Source: Streptomyces xanthii (GTDB taxonomy: Bacteria > Actinomycetota > Actinomycetes > Streptomycetales > Streptomycetaceae). Taken from it: DNA of 64,000 nt. The stretch covers positions 7,803,710-7,867,709 of the forward strand of contig NZ_CP061281.1 of assembly GCF_014621695.1 (NCBI RefSeq). The letters run 5' to 3'. This document shows, in pieces, positions 36,468 through 44,494 of the stretch. A program made the translations under genes and the position numbers. Below the pieces are notes generated by a model. That model saw only the letters and a list, made by a program, of their open reading frames with translations, was not told the DNA's origin and searched no databases. Within the stretch, counting starts at the first letter, position 1, and each line of letters begins with the position of its first letter.

Positions 36468-37352
36468 TCATGGCGCTCTCTGATCCGGTTCCGCAAGGTT
36501 GGCCTCCTGCCTCATTCCCATGACGACCACGGTGATGAGGCAGAACGCGATGAGGGACTCGGCCCAGAAGAAGGCGATGTAGTCGACGAGGGAGCCGATG
36601 GGCGGCGCGCCCGGGGCGGTGTTGCGGAAGGCCGCGAGGGCGAAGAGCGTGGCGGCCATCCATCCCAGGGCGGGCCAGGTCAGGCCCTTGCGGCGGCTGA
36701 TCAGGAACCAGGCGCCGATGAGCACGGCGATGGCGAGCGCCCACATGGCGAGCATCATGAACACGCCGAAGACCAGGACGCTGGTGGAGCGGGAGAGGCC
36801 GACGTCGAACACCGCTGCGCCGCCGGCCTCGTAGGCGTCGACGGTGGCCGCGAAGAGAGCGTCACGGTTGGTCAGCGTCATGCGGACGGGCACCGGCTCG
36901 CCGCCCTGTACGGCGCCGAATTCGAGAGCCGTGTCATAGGCATCGAAGGGATAGTCCGTGATCGAACCCGCCGACAGCGTGACGGGCACGTCCACGGCCG
37001 CGATCCGGCTGTGGGCCGGGAAGGTGAGATCGCCCCGTACGGCGGGCGAGGTCTGCAGGGTCAGGCGTTGAGCCGGGGAGATCCCGCCCGCCTCCGCGAG
37101 GCTTCCGCGGGGGGTGACCACAACGCGCAGGACCAGTTCCCGGGCGGCGGCATCGACCCGCTGGACCGATGCGGCGATGTCCACCCGGTCCGGAGCGGCG
37201 GTTTCGCCTGCCCGGTACCGGGTTTCCAGGGCCTCGCGCTCGCCGAGTTGGAGCCAGATCCCCACGGCTGCGGCCGACGCGATGGCGAGGAGCACAAGCC
37301 CCGCGGTCAGCAGCCTGGCGCGGGACGCGTGGAGGCGCCGCATCGTGACCAC
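36468..37352 (-). CDS. DUF4436 family membrane protein
   Basis: 294 residues. One N-terminal membrane helix (about 14-33), an extracytoplasmic beta-rich domain of about 150 residues (DYPFDAYDTALEFGAV is a family pattern) and three or four C-terminal helices (for example VFMMLAMWALAIAVLIGAWF and SLIAFCLITVVVMGM). Family function is unknown. It lies 36 bases downstream of deiminase 4 in the same direction, so both are probably on one transcript. The GTG start is used; an ATG three codons later is equally possible. Confidence 0.82.
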   Translation of the reverse strand: MVTMRRLHASRARLLTAGLVLLAIASAAAVGIWLQLGEREALETRYRAGETAAPDRVDIAASVQRVDAAARELVLRVVVTPRGSLAEAGGISPAQRLTLQTSPAVRGDLTFPAHSRIAAVDVPVTLSAGSITDYPFDAYDTALEFGAVQGGEPVPVRMTLTNRDALFAATVDAYEAGGAAVFDVGLSRSTSVLVFGVFMMLAMWALAIAVLIGAWFLISRRKGLTWPALGWMAATLFALAAFRNTAPGAPPIGSLVDYIAFFWAESLIAFCLITVVVMGMRQEANLAEPDQRAP

Positions 37353-37388
37353 AGCCGTTCCGTTCTCTCCGGTTTGGGCAGTCGGGGG

Positions 37389-38531
37389 TCAGTCGACCGG
37401 CTTGCCGGGCTCGTCGTGAGTGGAGCAGTGGATGCCGCCGCCGCCAGAGGCGATGGTGTCGATCGGGATCTGGACGATGTCGCGCTTGGGGAAGTGCTCC
37501 TGGAGGATGCTCTTCGCGCGCTTGTCGGCCTTGCGGTCGCCGAACTTGGGCATGAAGACGGAGTCGTTGGCGACGTAGAAGTTGGCGTACGTCGACACGA
37601 AGTCGTCGCCCTCGCCGGTGATCTCGTACAGGTCGGGCTGCGGCAGATCGATGATCTCGAAGGGCCGGCCCTTCGCGTCGGTCGCCTTGCTGAGCACTGC
37701 CTTCGCCTGGTCCGACGAACGCGACCAGGAATCGGCGGGCGTGTCGGGGTGGGCTCGGTCGAGGAGGACCACGCCCGGCGCGGTGAAGCGTACGAGACTG
37801 TCCACGTGCGCGTCGGTGATGTCCTCGCCGCGCACGCCGGCCAGCCAGATCACCTTCTTGATGCCGAGCGTCTTCTTGATCTCGGCCTCGATCTGGTCCC
37901 GGCTCTTTCCGGGGTTGCGGTTGCTGTTGACGATCGAGCTCTCGGTGATGAGGAGAGTGCCTTCGCCGTCGGTCTCGAAGGAGCCGCCCTCGGCGACCAG
38001 GGGCGCCTTCCTGCGCGGGATGTCGTACTCGGCCAGAAGCGTGCGGCCCACCTTGCCGTCGTTGGCATGGGTCTGCTTTTTGCCCCAGCCGTTGAAGTTG
38101 AAGTCGACGCCGGTGACCTTGCCGTTCTCTTCGACGAAGACAGGGACGGTGTCACGGGCCCACAGGTCGTCTACGGGCAGGGGGATGACCTCGACGTCGC
38201 GGCCGCACGCCTTCTGGGCGGCCTTCTGCTGGTCGGGTCGCGCCATCATCACGACGTACTCGTAATCGGCGATGGACCGGGCGATGCGCGCGATGTCCTC
38301 GCGCACGTACGGGAGGTCCTCGCCCCATACGGACTCCAGTGCGGGCCACGACATGAAGGTGCGTGCGTGACTTTCCCACTCGGCACCCATGCGCAGCTCC
38401 TTGTCTGCCGTGTCCTGGTCGCCGGTGCTCATCAGATCGTCGGGGCCGCAGGCCGAGGCGCCGAGCACGACGGCGCCGATGCCGCCGAGCATGCGCAGGG
38501 CCGAGCGGCGGGTGGGGAGGAGTGGGGGCAT
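37389..38531 (-). CDS. Agmatine deiminase family enzyme 4, predicted Tat lipoprotein
   Basis: 380 residues. PTRRSALRMLGG is a twin-arginine signal, and ASAC at residues 25-28 is a lipobox, so the mature enzyme should be lipid-anchored at Cys28 on the outer membrane face. Catalytic residues: Asp127 (WARDTVP), His242 and Asp244 (DAHVDS), Cys369 in GGGGIHC. The sequence is more distant from the other three. The ATG at 38531 has GGAG nearby; a longer upstream frame would destroy the signal. A regulon promoter lies about 120 bases upstream, and a DUF4436 gene follows. Confidence 0.9.
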   Translation of the reverse strand: MPPLLPTRRSALRMLGGIGAVVLGASACGPDDLMSTGDQDTADKELRMGAEWESHARTFMSWPALESVWGEDLPYVREDIARIARSIADYEYVVMMARPDQQKAAQKACGRDVEVIPLPVDDLWARDTVPVFVEENGKVTGVDFNFNGWGKKQTHANDGKVGRTLLAEYDIPRRKAPLVAEGGSFETDGEGTLLITESSIVNSNRNPGKSRDQIEAEIKKTLGIKKVIWLAGVRGEDITDAHVDSLVRFTAPGVVLLDRAHPDTPADSWSRSSDQAKAVLSKATDAKGRPFEIIDLPQPDLYEITGEGDDFVSTYANFYVANDSVFMPKFGDRKADKRAKSILQEHFPKRDIVQIPIDTIASGGGGIHCSTHDEPGKPVD

Positions 38532-38653
38532 GGTGAGCTCCGATCGTGGTGGGGTCAACATATGCGTCCGCATGGTGTGACGCCTGTCAGGTGTGGCGCA
38601 GGCGTGAGGAGGGCGACAGCAGGCATGCGGACCGGAACCGGTTGCTGCACTGA

Positions 38654-38682
38654 ACTCTGGCACAAACTGAAAATTCAGTCAA
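38654..38682 (-). promoter_or_regulatory. Promoter with embedded operator copy 6 for deiminase 4
   Basis: The operator AAACTGAAAATTCAGTCA (38664-38681) is read on the minus strand as TGACTGAATTTTCAGTTT. TTGACT at 38682-38677 is the -35, and CAGAGT at 38659-38654 lies 17 bases downstream as -10. This gives an untranslated leader of roughly 115 bases. Confidence 0.7.
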
Positions 38683-38757
38683 AGACGGTGGGGTAAGTGG
38701 CCAGGGCGCGCCGTGCCGGTCGTGCGGCACTCCATTTCCGCGAGGTCCATGCATGGA

Positions 38758-38786
38758 TTGACTGAAACTTCAGTAGGGGGCAGGAT
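38758..38786 (+). promoter_or_regulatory. Promoter with embedded operator copy 7 for the Ser/Thr kinase
   Basis: TGACTGAAACTTCAGTAG (38759-38776) with TTGACT at 38758-38763 and CAGGAT at 38781-38786 after 17 bases. It is back to back with the deiminase 4 promoter, 95 bp between operators, and lies about 95 bases before the kinase start. Confidence 0.7.
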
Positions 38787-38880
38787 CATCCCGCGGCGGT
38801 CTGCGGCCGTCGTGTCACCGTGTGCGGGTGCGGCAACTGGCCTGTGCCGCGTCGCGCCCCTTCGCCGAAAGAGTCACCGC

Positions 38881-40548
38881 ATGTCCGCTCAGCCTCCCGG
38901 GGCGCAGTTCGCCCACGTCCCCCTGTCGGCCGACGATCCTCGAGAGATCGGCGGCTACCGTCTGCGCGCCCGGCTCGGCGCGGGAGGCATGGGGATCGTG
39001 TACCTGGCCCATACGCCGGGCGGGCGGCCCATCGCCCTTAAGGCGGTGCGGGGTGAGTTCGCCGCCGATCCGGAGTTCCGCCGGCGTTTCGCCGACGAGG
39101 TGGCGAGCGCCCGGCGCATCCACGGCCTGTTCACCGCCCAGGTGGTGGACTCGGGCGTCGACGCACCCACGCCCTGGCTCGCCACCGCCTACGTTCCCGG
39201 GCCCTCCCTGCAGCAGGTCGTGGAGCGACACGGCCCGCTGCCGGCGCGCACGGTGCTGCTGCTCGTGGCCGGCGTCGCCGAGGCGCTGCAGGCGATCCAC
39301 GCGGCGGGGGTCGTGCACCGCGACCTCAAGCCCGCGAACGTGCTCATCGCCGAGGACGGTCCTCGTGTCATCGACTTCGGCATCGCCCGGGCCGCCGATG
39401 CCGGCGGCCTGACCGGCGCCGGGTTGCGTATCGGCACGGCCGCCTACATGGCACCGGAGCAGGCGCAGGGGTTTGTGGTGACCCCGGCGACCGACGTGTT
39501 CGCTCTCGGCTCGCTCGCCGCGTACGTGGCCGGGGGCGTGCTCCCGTTCGGGGGCGGACCCGAGTCCGGGGCGCTGTACCGCGTGGTCCACGAGGAGCCG
39601 GACCTCTCCTGCGTTCCGTCGGACCTCTACGACCTGCTGCGGTGCTGTCTGGCCAAGCGTCCGGAGGACCGGCCGGTCCCGGGCGAGCTGATCGACGCCG
39701 TGCGCGCCCATCCCGCGGTGGGCGGGCGCCCGGAGTTCACCGACGGCTGGCTTCCGCGCGGGGTCAGCAGCGAGATCGCGGCCCATGGCGAGCCGCTCGG
39801 ACGCGGTGGCTACGGGACGGGGCAGCACATCCGACCCGAACAGGTCCACGTCCAGCCCACGCGCGCCGCGGTCCCGACACCCACCGCCGTCGCGAACCCG
39901 GCATCCACTGGTGTCGCCCGCCCGGCGTCGGACTTCGGCGACCGGGTGGCACCAGCCCCGCGCAGGGCCCGTCGCGGTCGAAGCCGATGGCCTGTGGCTG
40001 CCCTCACGCTCGCACTGCTCCTGGCCCTGGGCGGCGGGGCTTACTACTTCTACGATCACGGCAAGGGTGCCGAACGCGACGCCTCCGGAGGGTCCCACGG
40101 CCCCTCGCCCCGCCCGTCATCACCAGCCGCTACGTCGTCCTCGCCTTCTCCTTCTTCCTCCTCGGCAGGGCCCGAGTACGTGCAGGACTACGCGGACGCC
40201 GAACTCACCGCCCCCGACCCCGACTACGAGTTCGACCTCGCGGCCGGGAAAGTTGTCCCGGCTGAGACCGTCGACTGGTACCTGGAGGTGGCCGACGGCG
40301 AGTTCGTGCTGCCCGAGGACAGCGACGCGTTCGTGGCCGCCGGATACGTCCTGAGCCCCGCCGAGTGCGTACGGGGCATCGAGACCGAACCGGTGACCGA
40401 CCTACCCTTCGACGACCTCGCCGACGAGCGTCCCTTCTGCGTCCGCAGCCCGGATGAGAAGAGCATTGTCATTGTGAATCTCATTGAAAACCTCCCGGAT
40501 GAGGGGTCCGTGACGGTAGTCATGAGCCGCTACCGCGAGAGTGGCTGA
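38881..40548 (+). CDS. Membrane-bound Ser/Thr protein kinase (PknB-like)
   Basis: 555 residues. Glycine loop LGAGGMGIVY, catalytic Lys54 (IALKAV), HRDLKPAN with Asp148, DFG at 165-167 and TAAYMAPEQ activation segment: a complete active kinase domain to about 285. A proline/alanine linker, one membrane helix (about 369-391, after RRGRSRWP) and a Ser/Pro-rich stalk lead to an outer domain of about 130 residues that matches no sensor family I know (no PASTA repeats). A copy of the deiminase-regulon operator lies before it, tying kinase expression to the cluster. A small hairpin (40552-40580) follows the stop. Confidence 0.9.
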   Translation: MSAQPPGAQFAHVPLSADDPREIGGYRLRARLGAGGMGIVYLAHTPGGRPIALKAVRGEFAADPEFRRRFADEVASARRIHGLFTAQVVDSGVDAPTPWLATAYVPGPSLQQVVERHGPLPARTVLLLVAGVAEALQAIHAAGVVHRDLKPANVLIAEDGPRVIDFGIARAADAGGLTGAGLRIGTAAYMAPEQAQGFVVTPATDVFALGSLAAYVAGGVLPFGGGPESGALYRVVHEEPDLSCVPSDLYDLLRCCLAKRPEDRPVPGELIDAVRAHPAVGGRPEFTDGWLPRGVSSEIAAHGEPLGRGGYGTGQHIRPEQVHVQPTRAAVPTPTAVANPASTGVARPASDFGDRVAPAPRRARRGRSRWPVAALTLALLLALGGGAYYFYDHGKGAERDASGGSHGPSPRPSSPAATSSSPSPSSSSAGPEYVQDYADAELTAPDPDYEFDLAAGKVVPAETVDWYLEVADGEFVLPEDSDAFVAAGYVLSPAECVRGIETEPVTDLPFDDLADERPFCVRSPDEKSIVIVNLIENLPDEGSVTVVMSRYRESG

Positions 40549-40551
40549 CGC

Positions 40552-40580
40552 GACGCAGACCAGATGGCGGGGACTGCGTC
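40552..40580 (+). terminator. Possible terminator hairpin after the kinase gene
   Basis: GACGCAG (40552-40558) pairs with CTGCGTC (40574-40580), 7-bp stem and 15-base loop, directly after the stop codon. Weak on its own. Confidence 0.35.
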
Positions 40581-40808
40581 CGGCCTGCCGGTCGTTTGAA
40601 AGGGCCGGCGTTCACACAGCCGTCGTGGCGGAACGGTCCCGAGCTGCCGGCCTCCGCGGGCGTTGGCCGGCCTCTTGACCGGCACGGGGGTTGGCTGGTG
40701 GCTGCGGCCGAACGGGAGTGCCCTTGCGTCGACGCATTGCCTTCCTCATCGCGCTCGATGCGGAAGGGAGGGAGGCCAGTGTCGTGCGACTGTACAGGGA
40801 GATCGATC

Positions 40809-41498
40809 ATGGTGCACAAGGTGAGTGCTTACGCAACGACGGGTGGCGCGCAGCCCGGGCAGGCAGGCGCGCCGGTCCACGAGCGCCGTGCCGCTGGCGC
40901 GCTGTCACCGCTGTGTTCTGCAGTGCTGGATCTGCGCGCCCGCGAGGGCTGCGTGGGCTGCGCCCCCAGCCAACTCGCCTTCAAGCGCGGTGACTTGGTT
41001 GTGGTGTCCGGCCTGCCGGGCAGCGGGAAATCCACCCTCATGCAGCGTGCCGTCGCGGGCTCGTGCATCGACTCGCAGGACACTCGTGAAGACTGGTCCC
41101 ACCGTGTGCCGCGACTACTCCCGTACCCCGTCTACCGCCCCCTCGTTCGCCTCGCCCACTACGCCGGGCTGCGCCGCGCCCTCCGCTCCGGCGACAGCGT
41201 CGTCGTCCACGATTGCGGCACACAAGCCTGGGTCCGCCGGTGGCTGGCCCGTGAGGCCGCGCGGCGCGGTACGGCCCTGCACCTGATAATCGTGGACGTT
41301 CCCGCCCGTACCGCCCTCGACGGCCAGCGGGAGCGGGGCAGAGGCGTCTCCGGGTTCGCCTTCGCGCGGCACCGGAGGGCGATGGGGCGCCTGGTCGCGG
41401 CAACGGAGCGGGGGGTGCTGCCGCGGGGGTGCGTGTCCGCGGTGCTGCTTGACCGGGCGTCTGCCGATGCGCTCGCCCGGATTGGGTTCACGCGCTGA
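40809..41498 (+). CDS. AAA-type P-loop ATPase, small kinase-like protein
   Basis: 229 residues. Walker A GLPGSGKST at 68-76 and a probable Walker B around VVVHDCGT; the rest resembles small P-loop kinases that act on low-molecular substrates (an R-rich lid RRWLAREAARRG, then LHLIIVDVP, and QRERGRG). This type is common in Streptomyces as AAA family ATPase of unknown role. The ATG at 40809 was chosen because it precedes the conserved part; the upstream frame has no family similarity. No clear link to the deiminase cluster except position. Confidence 0.75.
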   Translation: MVHKVSAYATTGGAQPGQAGAPVHERRAAGALSPLCSAVLDLRAREGCVGCAPSQLAFKRGDLVVVSGLPGSGKSTLMQRAVAGSCIDSQDTREDWSHRVPRLLPYPVYRPLVRLAHYAGLRRALRSGDSVVVHDCGTQAWVRRWLAREAARRGTALHLIIVDVPARTALDGQRERGRGVSGFAFARHRRAMGRLVAATERGVLPRGCVSAVLLDRASADALARIGFTR

Positions 41499-41671
41499 AC
41501 GCCCTCTTGCGCCCGCCGAGCGGACCCTGCTTCTGCTGCACGAGCAGCACCCGTGTGCCACCTGGCAAGGCGAATGATGCGCTGCCCCGGACCACCGCCG
41601 TGCCGCACGCGAAGACGACGTTCGGGACCTTGGAGCAGTAACTACACCACGGCCCCGGACGGACCCAGCGG

Positions 41672-42358
41672 TCACCGACAAGGCGTAGCGGCGTGCAGCG
41701 AGCCCCTCTCGAGGGGCCGCGTCTGCTCGCACTGCAGCGCCAGGACGTCGGCGGTCGTTGTGTCTGAGAGGTGGGGGGGTATCCGCATCAGTTCCCGGAC
41801 TGGTGGAGTAGGCGCAGGGTCGTCGATTGTGGCGCGCAGCGACGGCCGGGTCTGTCGGCGATCGGAGAGCGCAGGAGGCGGAGCGGTCCGCAAGTCATGG
41901 ACAGGCTGGCCGTGCACCGTCCAGGCCGGTGTGGGCGAGCGCAGTGAGTGGCGGGTGATCAGCTGCGCCATGGTCCTGAGCTTCTCGGTAGGGGATGCGG
42001 CCTGGTCGGCGGCCTGCTGGAAGCGGGTCCACAGGTCCGATTGGCTCCAGGCGAGGACTTCGAGCAGGAGCCGGTCCTTCTTGCCGAAGTGGTACAGGAT
42101 GTGCCCGGTACTCATGCCGGCCCGCGCGGCGATGTCCGACATCCGCAGGGCTGCTGTGCCTTTCTCCGCGATGACGCTGATAGCGGCCCGCATGGCCCGT
42201 TCCCGCGCCTCGCTCCCGCTGGGCTGACGTTTCCTGCCCCTGGAGATCAGGGCCACGGGGTGCGAAGCGGCGCCCCTTACGGCGCTTGCCGATCCGGTCG
42301 CATCTGCCGACGGAGGCAGGCGGTCGGGCCGTGCGGGGCCCGTGTCTGACGTCGGCAT
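41672..42358 (-). CDS. TetR/AcrR-family regulator with degenerate C-terminus
   Basis: 228 residues. After a 50-residue leader the helix-turn-helix is intact: MRAAISVIAEKGTAALRMSD and AARAGMSTGHILYHFGKKDR. Beyond about residue 140 (MAQLITRHSL) the sequence is proline- and arginine-rich (TPAWTVHGQPVHDLRTAPPP) and unlike the normal helical ligand domain, so a frameshift or recombination probably replaced it. It diverges from the amidase gene, with two palindromes between them. It may still bind DNA; whether it is functional is unclear. Confidence 0.7.
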   Translation of the reverse strand: MPTSDTGPARPDRLPPSADATGSASAVRGAASHPVALISRGRKRQPSGSEARERAMRAAISVIAEKGTAALRMSDIAARAGMSTGHILYHFGKKDRLLLEVLAWSQSDLWTRFQQAADQAASPTEKLRTMAQLITRHSLRSPTPAWTVHGQPVHDLRTAPPPALSDRRQTRPSLRATIDDPAPTPPVRELMRIPPHLSDTTTADVLALQCEQTRPLERGSLHAATPCR

Positions 42359-42403
42359 GAGCTTACTCCCGTTCCGGAAGGCTCCGAGTTCAGGTTCCGA
42401 GAA

Positions 42404-42422
42404 TCTAGACCTTTAGTCTAGA
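42404..42422. promoter_or_regulatory. Second palindrome overlapping regulon operator copy 8
   Basis: TCTAGAC (42404-42410) and GTCTAGA (42416-42422) are perfect 7-bp inverted arms around CTTTA. It overlaps the neighbouring 18-bp operator by three bases. It may be the target of the local TetR gene, which begins 46 bases away. Confidence 0.55.
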
Positions 42423-42437
42423 CTGAAAATTCAATCA
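42420..42437. promoter_or_regulatory. Regulon operator, copy 8
   Basis: AGACTGAAAATTCAATCA, a near match to the consensus, between the divergent TetR and amidase genes. It brings the amidase into the same regulon as the deiminases. Confidence 0.65.
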
Positions 42438-42529
42438 GGGTGACGGGCTGTGACGGCCGGTCTGCTGTGCGCGGTCACCCCGACGGCCTGTGGCCCGCCT
42501 GCCTTACTCAACACCTGGGAGACACCTGC

Positions 42530-44260
42530 ATGACGCGCGGATTCGATGTCGTGGAGACCTGTATCGCCGACCTGCGCACAGCGCTCGAGAAGGGCGAGAC
42601 GACCGCGGTCGGGCTGCTCGACGCCTATCTCTCACGGATTGAGGCGTACGACCGGCCCGGTACGGCCACCGCTCTGAACGCGATGGTCGTGATGAACCCG
42701 CATGCCCGTGCCGAGGCGGAGGCATCCGATGCCCGCCGCGCCCGGGGCGAGACGCTGGGCCCGCTGGACGGCATCCCATACACCGCCAAGGACAGCTACC
42801 TGGCCAAGGGGCTCACGGCCGCGTCCGGCTCTCCGGCGTTCGAGCACCTCGTCGCCCAGCACGATGCCTTTGCCATCGAGCGGCTGCGTGCTGGCGGCGC
42901 GGTCCTCATCGGCCTGACCAACATGCCACCGATGGCGAACGGCGGCATGCAGCGCGGTGTGTACGGTCGGGCGGAGAGCCCGTACAGCCCCGACTGGCTC
43001 ACCAGCGCCTACGGCTCCGGCTCCTCCAACGGCTCCGGTACGGCGACGGCGGCGTCCTTCGGCGCGTTCGGCCTCGGCGAGGAGACCTGGTCCTCGGGCC
43101 GCGCCCCCGCCTCGAACAACGCGCTGTGCGCCTACACTCCCAGCCGCGGCGTCATATCGGTCCGCGGCAACTGGCCGCTCGTACCGACGATGGACGTCGT
43201 GGTCCCGCACACCCGTACCATGGCCGACCTGCTGGAACTTCTCGACGTCCTCGTCGTCGACGATCCGCACACGCGAGGGGACCTGTGGCGCGCCCAACCG
43301 TGGGTGGCGCTGCCCTCGCCGTCGCAGGTGCGCCCCGCCTCCTACCCGGCCCTTGCGCCCGCCGACGCCGCCTCCGACGCACTCGCCGGCAAGCGCGTCG
43401 GCGTGCCCCGGATGTACATCAACGCCGACCCCGCCGCCGGAACGAACCCCGACGGAGGCATCGGAGGCCAGACCGGGCAGCGCATCGACACGCGCCCTTC
43501 GGTGATCACCCTGTGGGAGGCGGCCCGCCGCGACCTGGAGGCCGCTGGCGCCGAGGTGGTCGAGGTCGACTTCCCCGTGGTGTCCCACTACGAGTCCGAC
43601 CGCCCCGGAACGCCCTCGCTGCTCACCCGAGGACTGGTCAGCCGCGCGTACCTCACCTTCGAGATCGAGGACCTGTCCGCCTGGGCCTGGGACGACTTCC
43701 TCCGCGCCAACGGCGACCCCGCGCTCTCCACCCTGGCCGACGTCGACGGCACCCGCATCTGGCCCAAGCAGGAGGGCGAACTGCCGGACCGGTACGAGGG
43801 CTTCGACGACACGATCGGCGACTACCCCCGTTTCGTGCGCGAGCGCCCGTACGCCTCTCTCGCCGACATGCCGCACCTCGAACAGGGGCTGCGGGGGCTG
43901 GAGGAGACGCGCCGCGTCGACCTGGAGCTGTGGATGGACGGACTGCGCCTGGACGCGGTGGTCTTCCCTGCGGTGGCCGACGTGGGCCCCTCGGACATGG
44001 ACGTCAACGTGGCCTCCGCCGACCTCGGCTGGCGCAACGGTGTCTGGGTCGCCAACGGCAACCTGGTCCCTCGCCACCTCGGTATCCCGACCGTGACCGT
44101 GCCCATGGGCACCATGACGGACACCGGCATGCCTGTCGGGCTGACATTCGCGGGCCGCGCCTACGACGACAACGCCCTGCTGTCCCTCGCAGCGGCCTTC
44201 GAGAAGACCGGCAACCGCCGCATGGAGCCCCCGCGCACGCCGCGCCTGTCGGCGGAGTGA
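42530..44260 (+). CDS. Amidase-signature family amidohydrolase
   Basis: 576 residues. The Ser-cisSer-Lys triad of the family is visible: Lys87 in YTAKDSY, the glycine/serine loop GSGSSNGSG (cis-Ser near 165-166) and nucleophile Ser189 in GEETWSSGR. The usual GTDTGGSIR is changed to GEETWSSGR, an unusual form. The family splits amides, including carbamoyl compounds and aryl amides. Placed in the deiminase regulon, it could cleave an amide precursor or the carbamoyl product of deimination; typical N-carbamoylputrescine amidases are nitrilase-type, so this is only inference. GGGAG precedes the ATG by nine bases. Confidence 0.87.
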   Translation: MTRGFDVVETCIADLRTALEKGETTAVGLLDAYLSRIEAYDRPGTATALNAMVVMNPHARAEAEASDARRARGETLGPLDGIPYTAKDSYLAKGLTAASGSPAFEHLVAQHDAFAIERLRAGGAVLIGLTNMPPMANGGMQRGVYGRAESPYSPDWLTSAYGSGSSNGSGTATAASFGAFGLGEETWSSGRAPASNNALCAYTPSRGVISVRGNWPLVPTMDVVVPHTRTMADLLELLDVLVVDDPHTRGDLWRAQPWVALPSPSQVRPASYPALAPADAASDALAGKRVGVPRMYINADPAAGTNPDGGIGGQTGQRIDTRPSVITLWEAARRDLEAAGAEVVEVDFPVVSHYESDRPGTPSLLTRGLVSRAYLTFEIEDLSAWAWDDFLRANGDPALSTLADVDGTRIWPKQEGELPDRYEGFDDTIGDYPRFVRERPYASLADMPHLEQGLRGLEETRRVDLELWMDGLRLDAVVFPAVADVGPSDMDVNVASADLGWRNGVWVANGNLVPRHLGIPTVTVPMGTMTDTGMPVGLTFAGRAYDDNALLSLAAAFEKTGNRRMEPPRTPRLSAE

Positions 44261-44414
44261 CCTGACAAAGGTCGCCGGGTGGATCGCAGCAGCCGGCGAA
44301 GTGGATCCAGCCGAGTTCCGAGTTGCCGACGCGGGTGGGGATACGCCGGTCGTCCCATGCCCGCCACCACGATGTCCTGGCGGCCGAACGCAAAGAACGC
44401 GCCCGCCTCCAAAT

Positions 44415-44450
44415 CGAAAGGGGCATCCGGTGGGGCGGACGCCCCTTTCG
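44415..44450 (+). terminator. Terminator-like hairpin after the amidase
   Basis: CGAAAGGGGC (44415-44424) pairs with GCCCCTTTCG (44441-44450), 10 bp, with inner pairs TCCG/CGGA. It lies between the amidase and the convergent DinB gene and could end both transcripts. Confidence 0.65.
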
Positions 44451-44494
44451 CTGTTGCGGCCTGAAGACCCGACGAACCTCACTCGGTCACAGGA

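Noticed and set aside
41672..42358. Calling the TetR gene beside the amidase the regulon master
   Set aside because: Its C-terminal ligand domain looks degenerate, so the intact TetR gene at 22328 is the better candidate.
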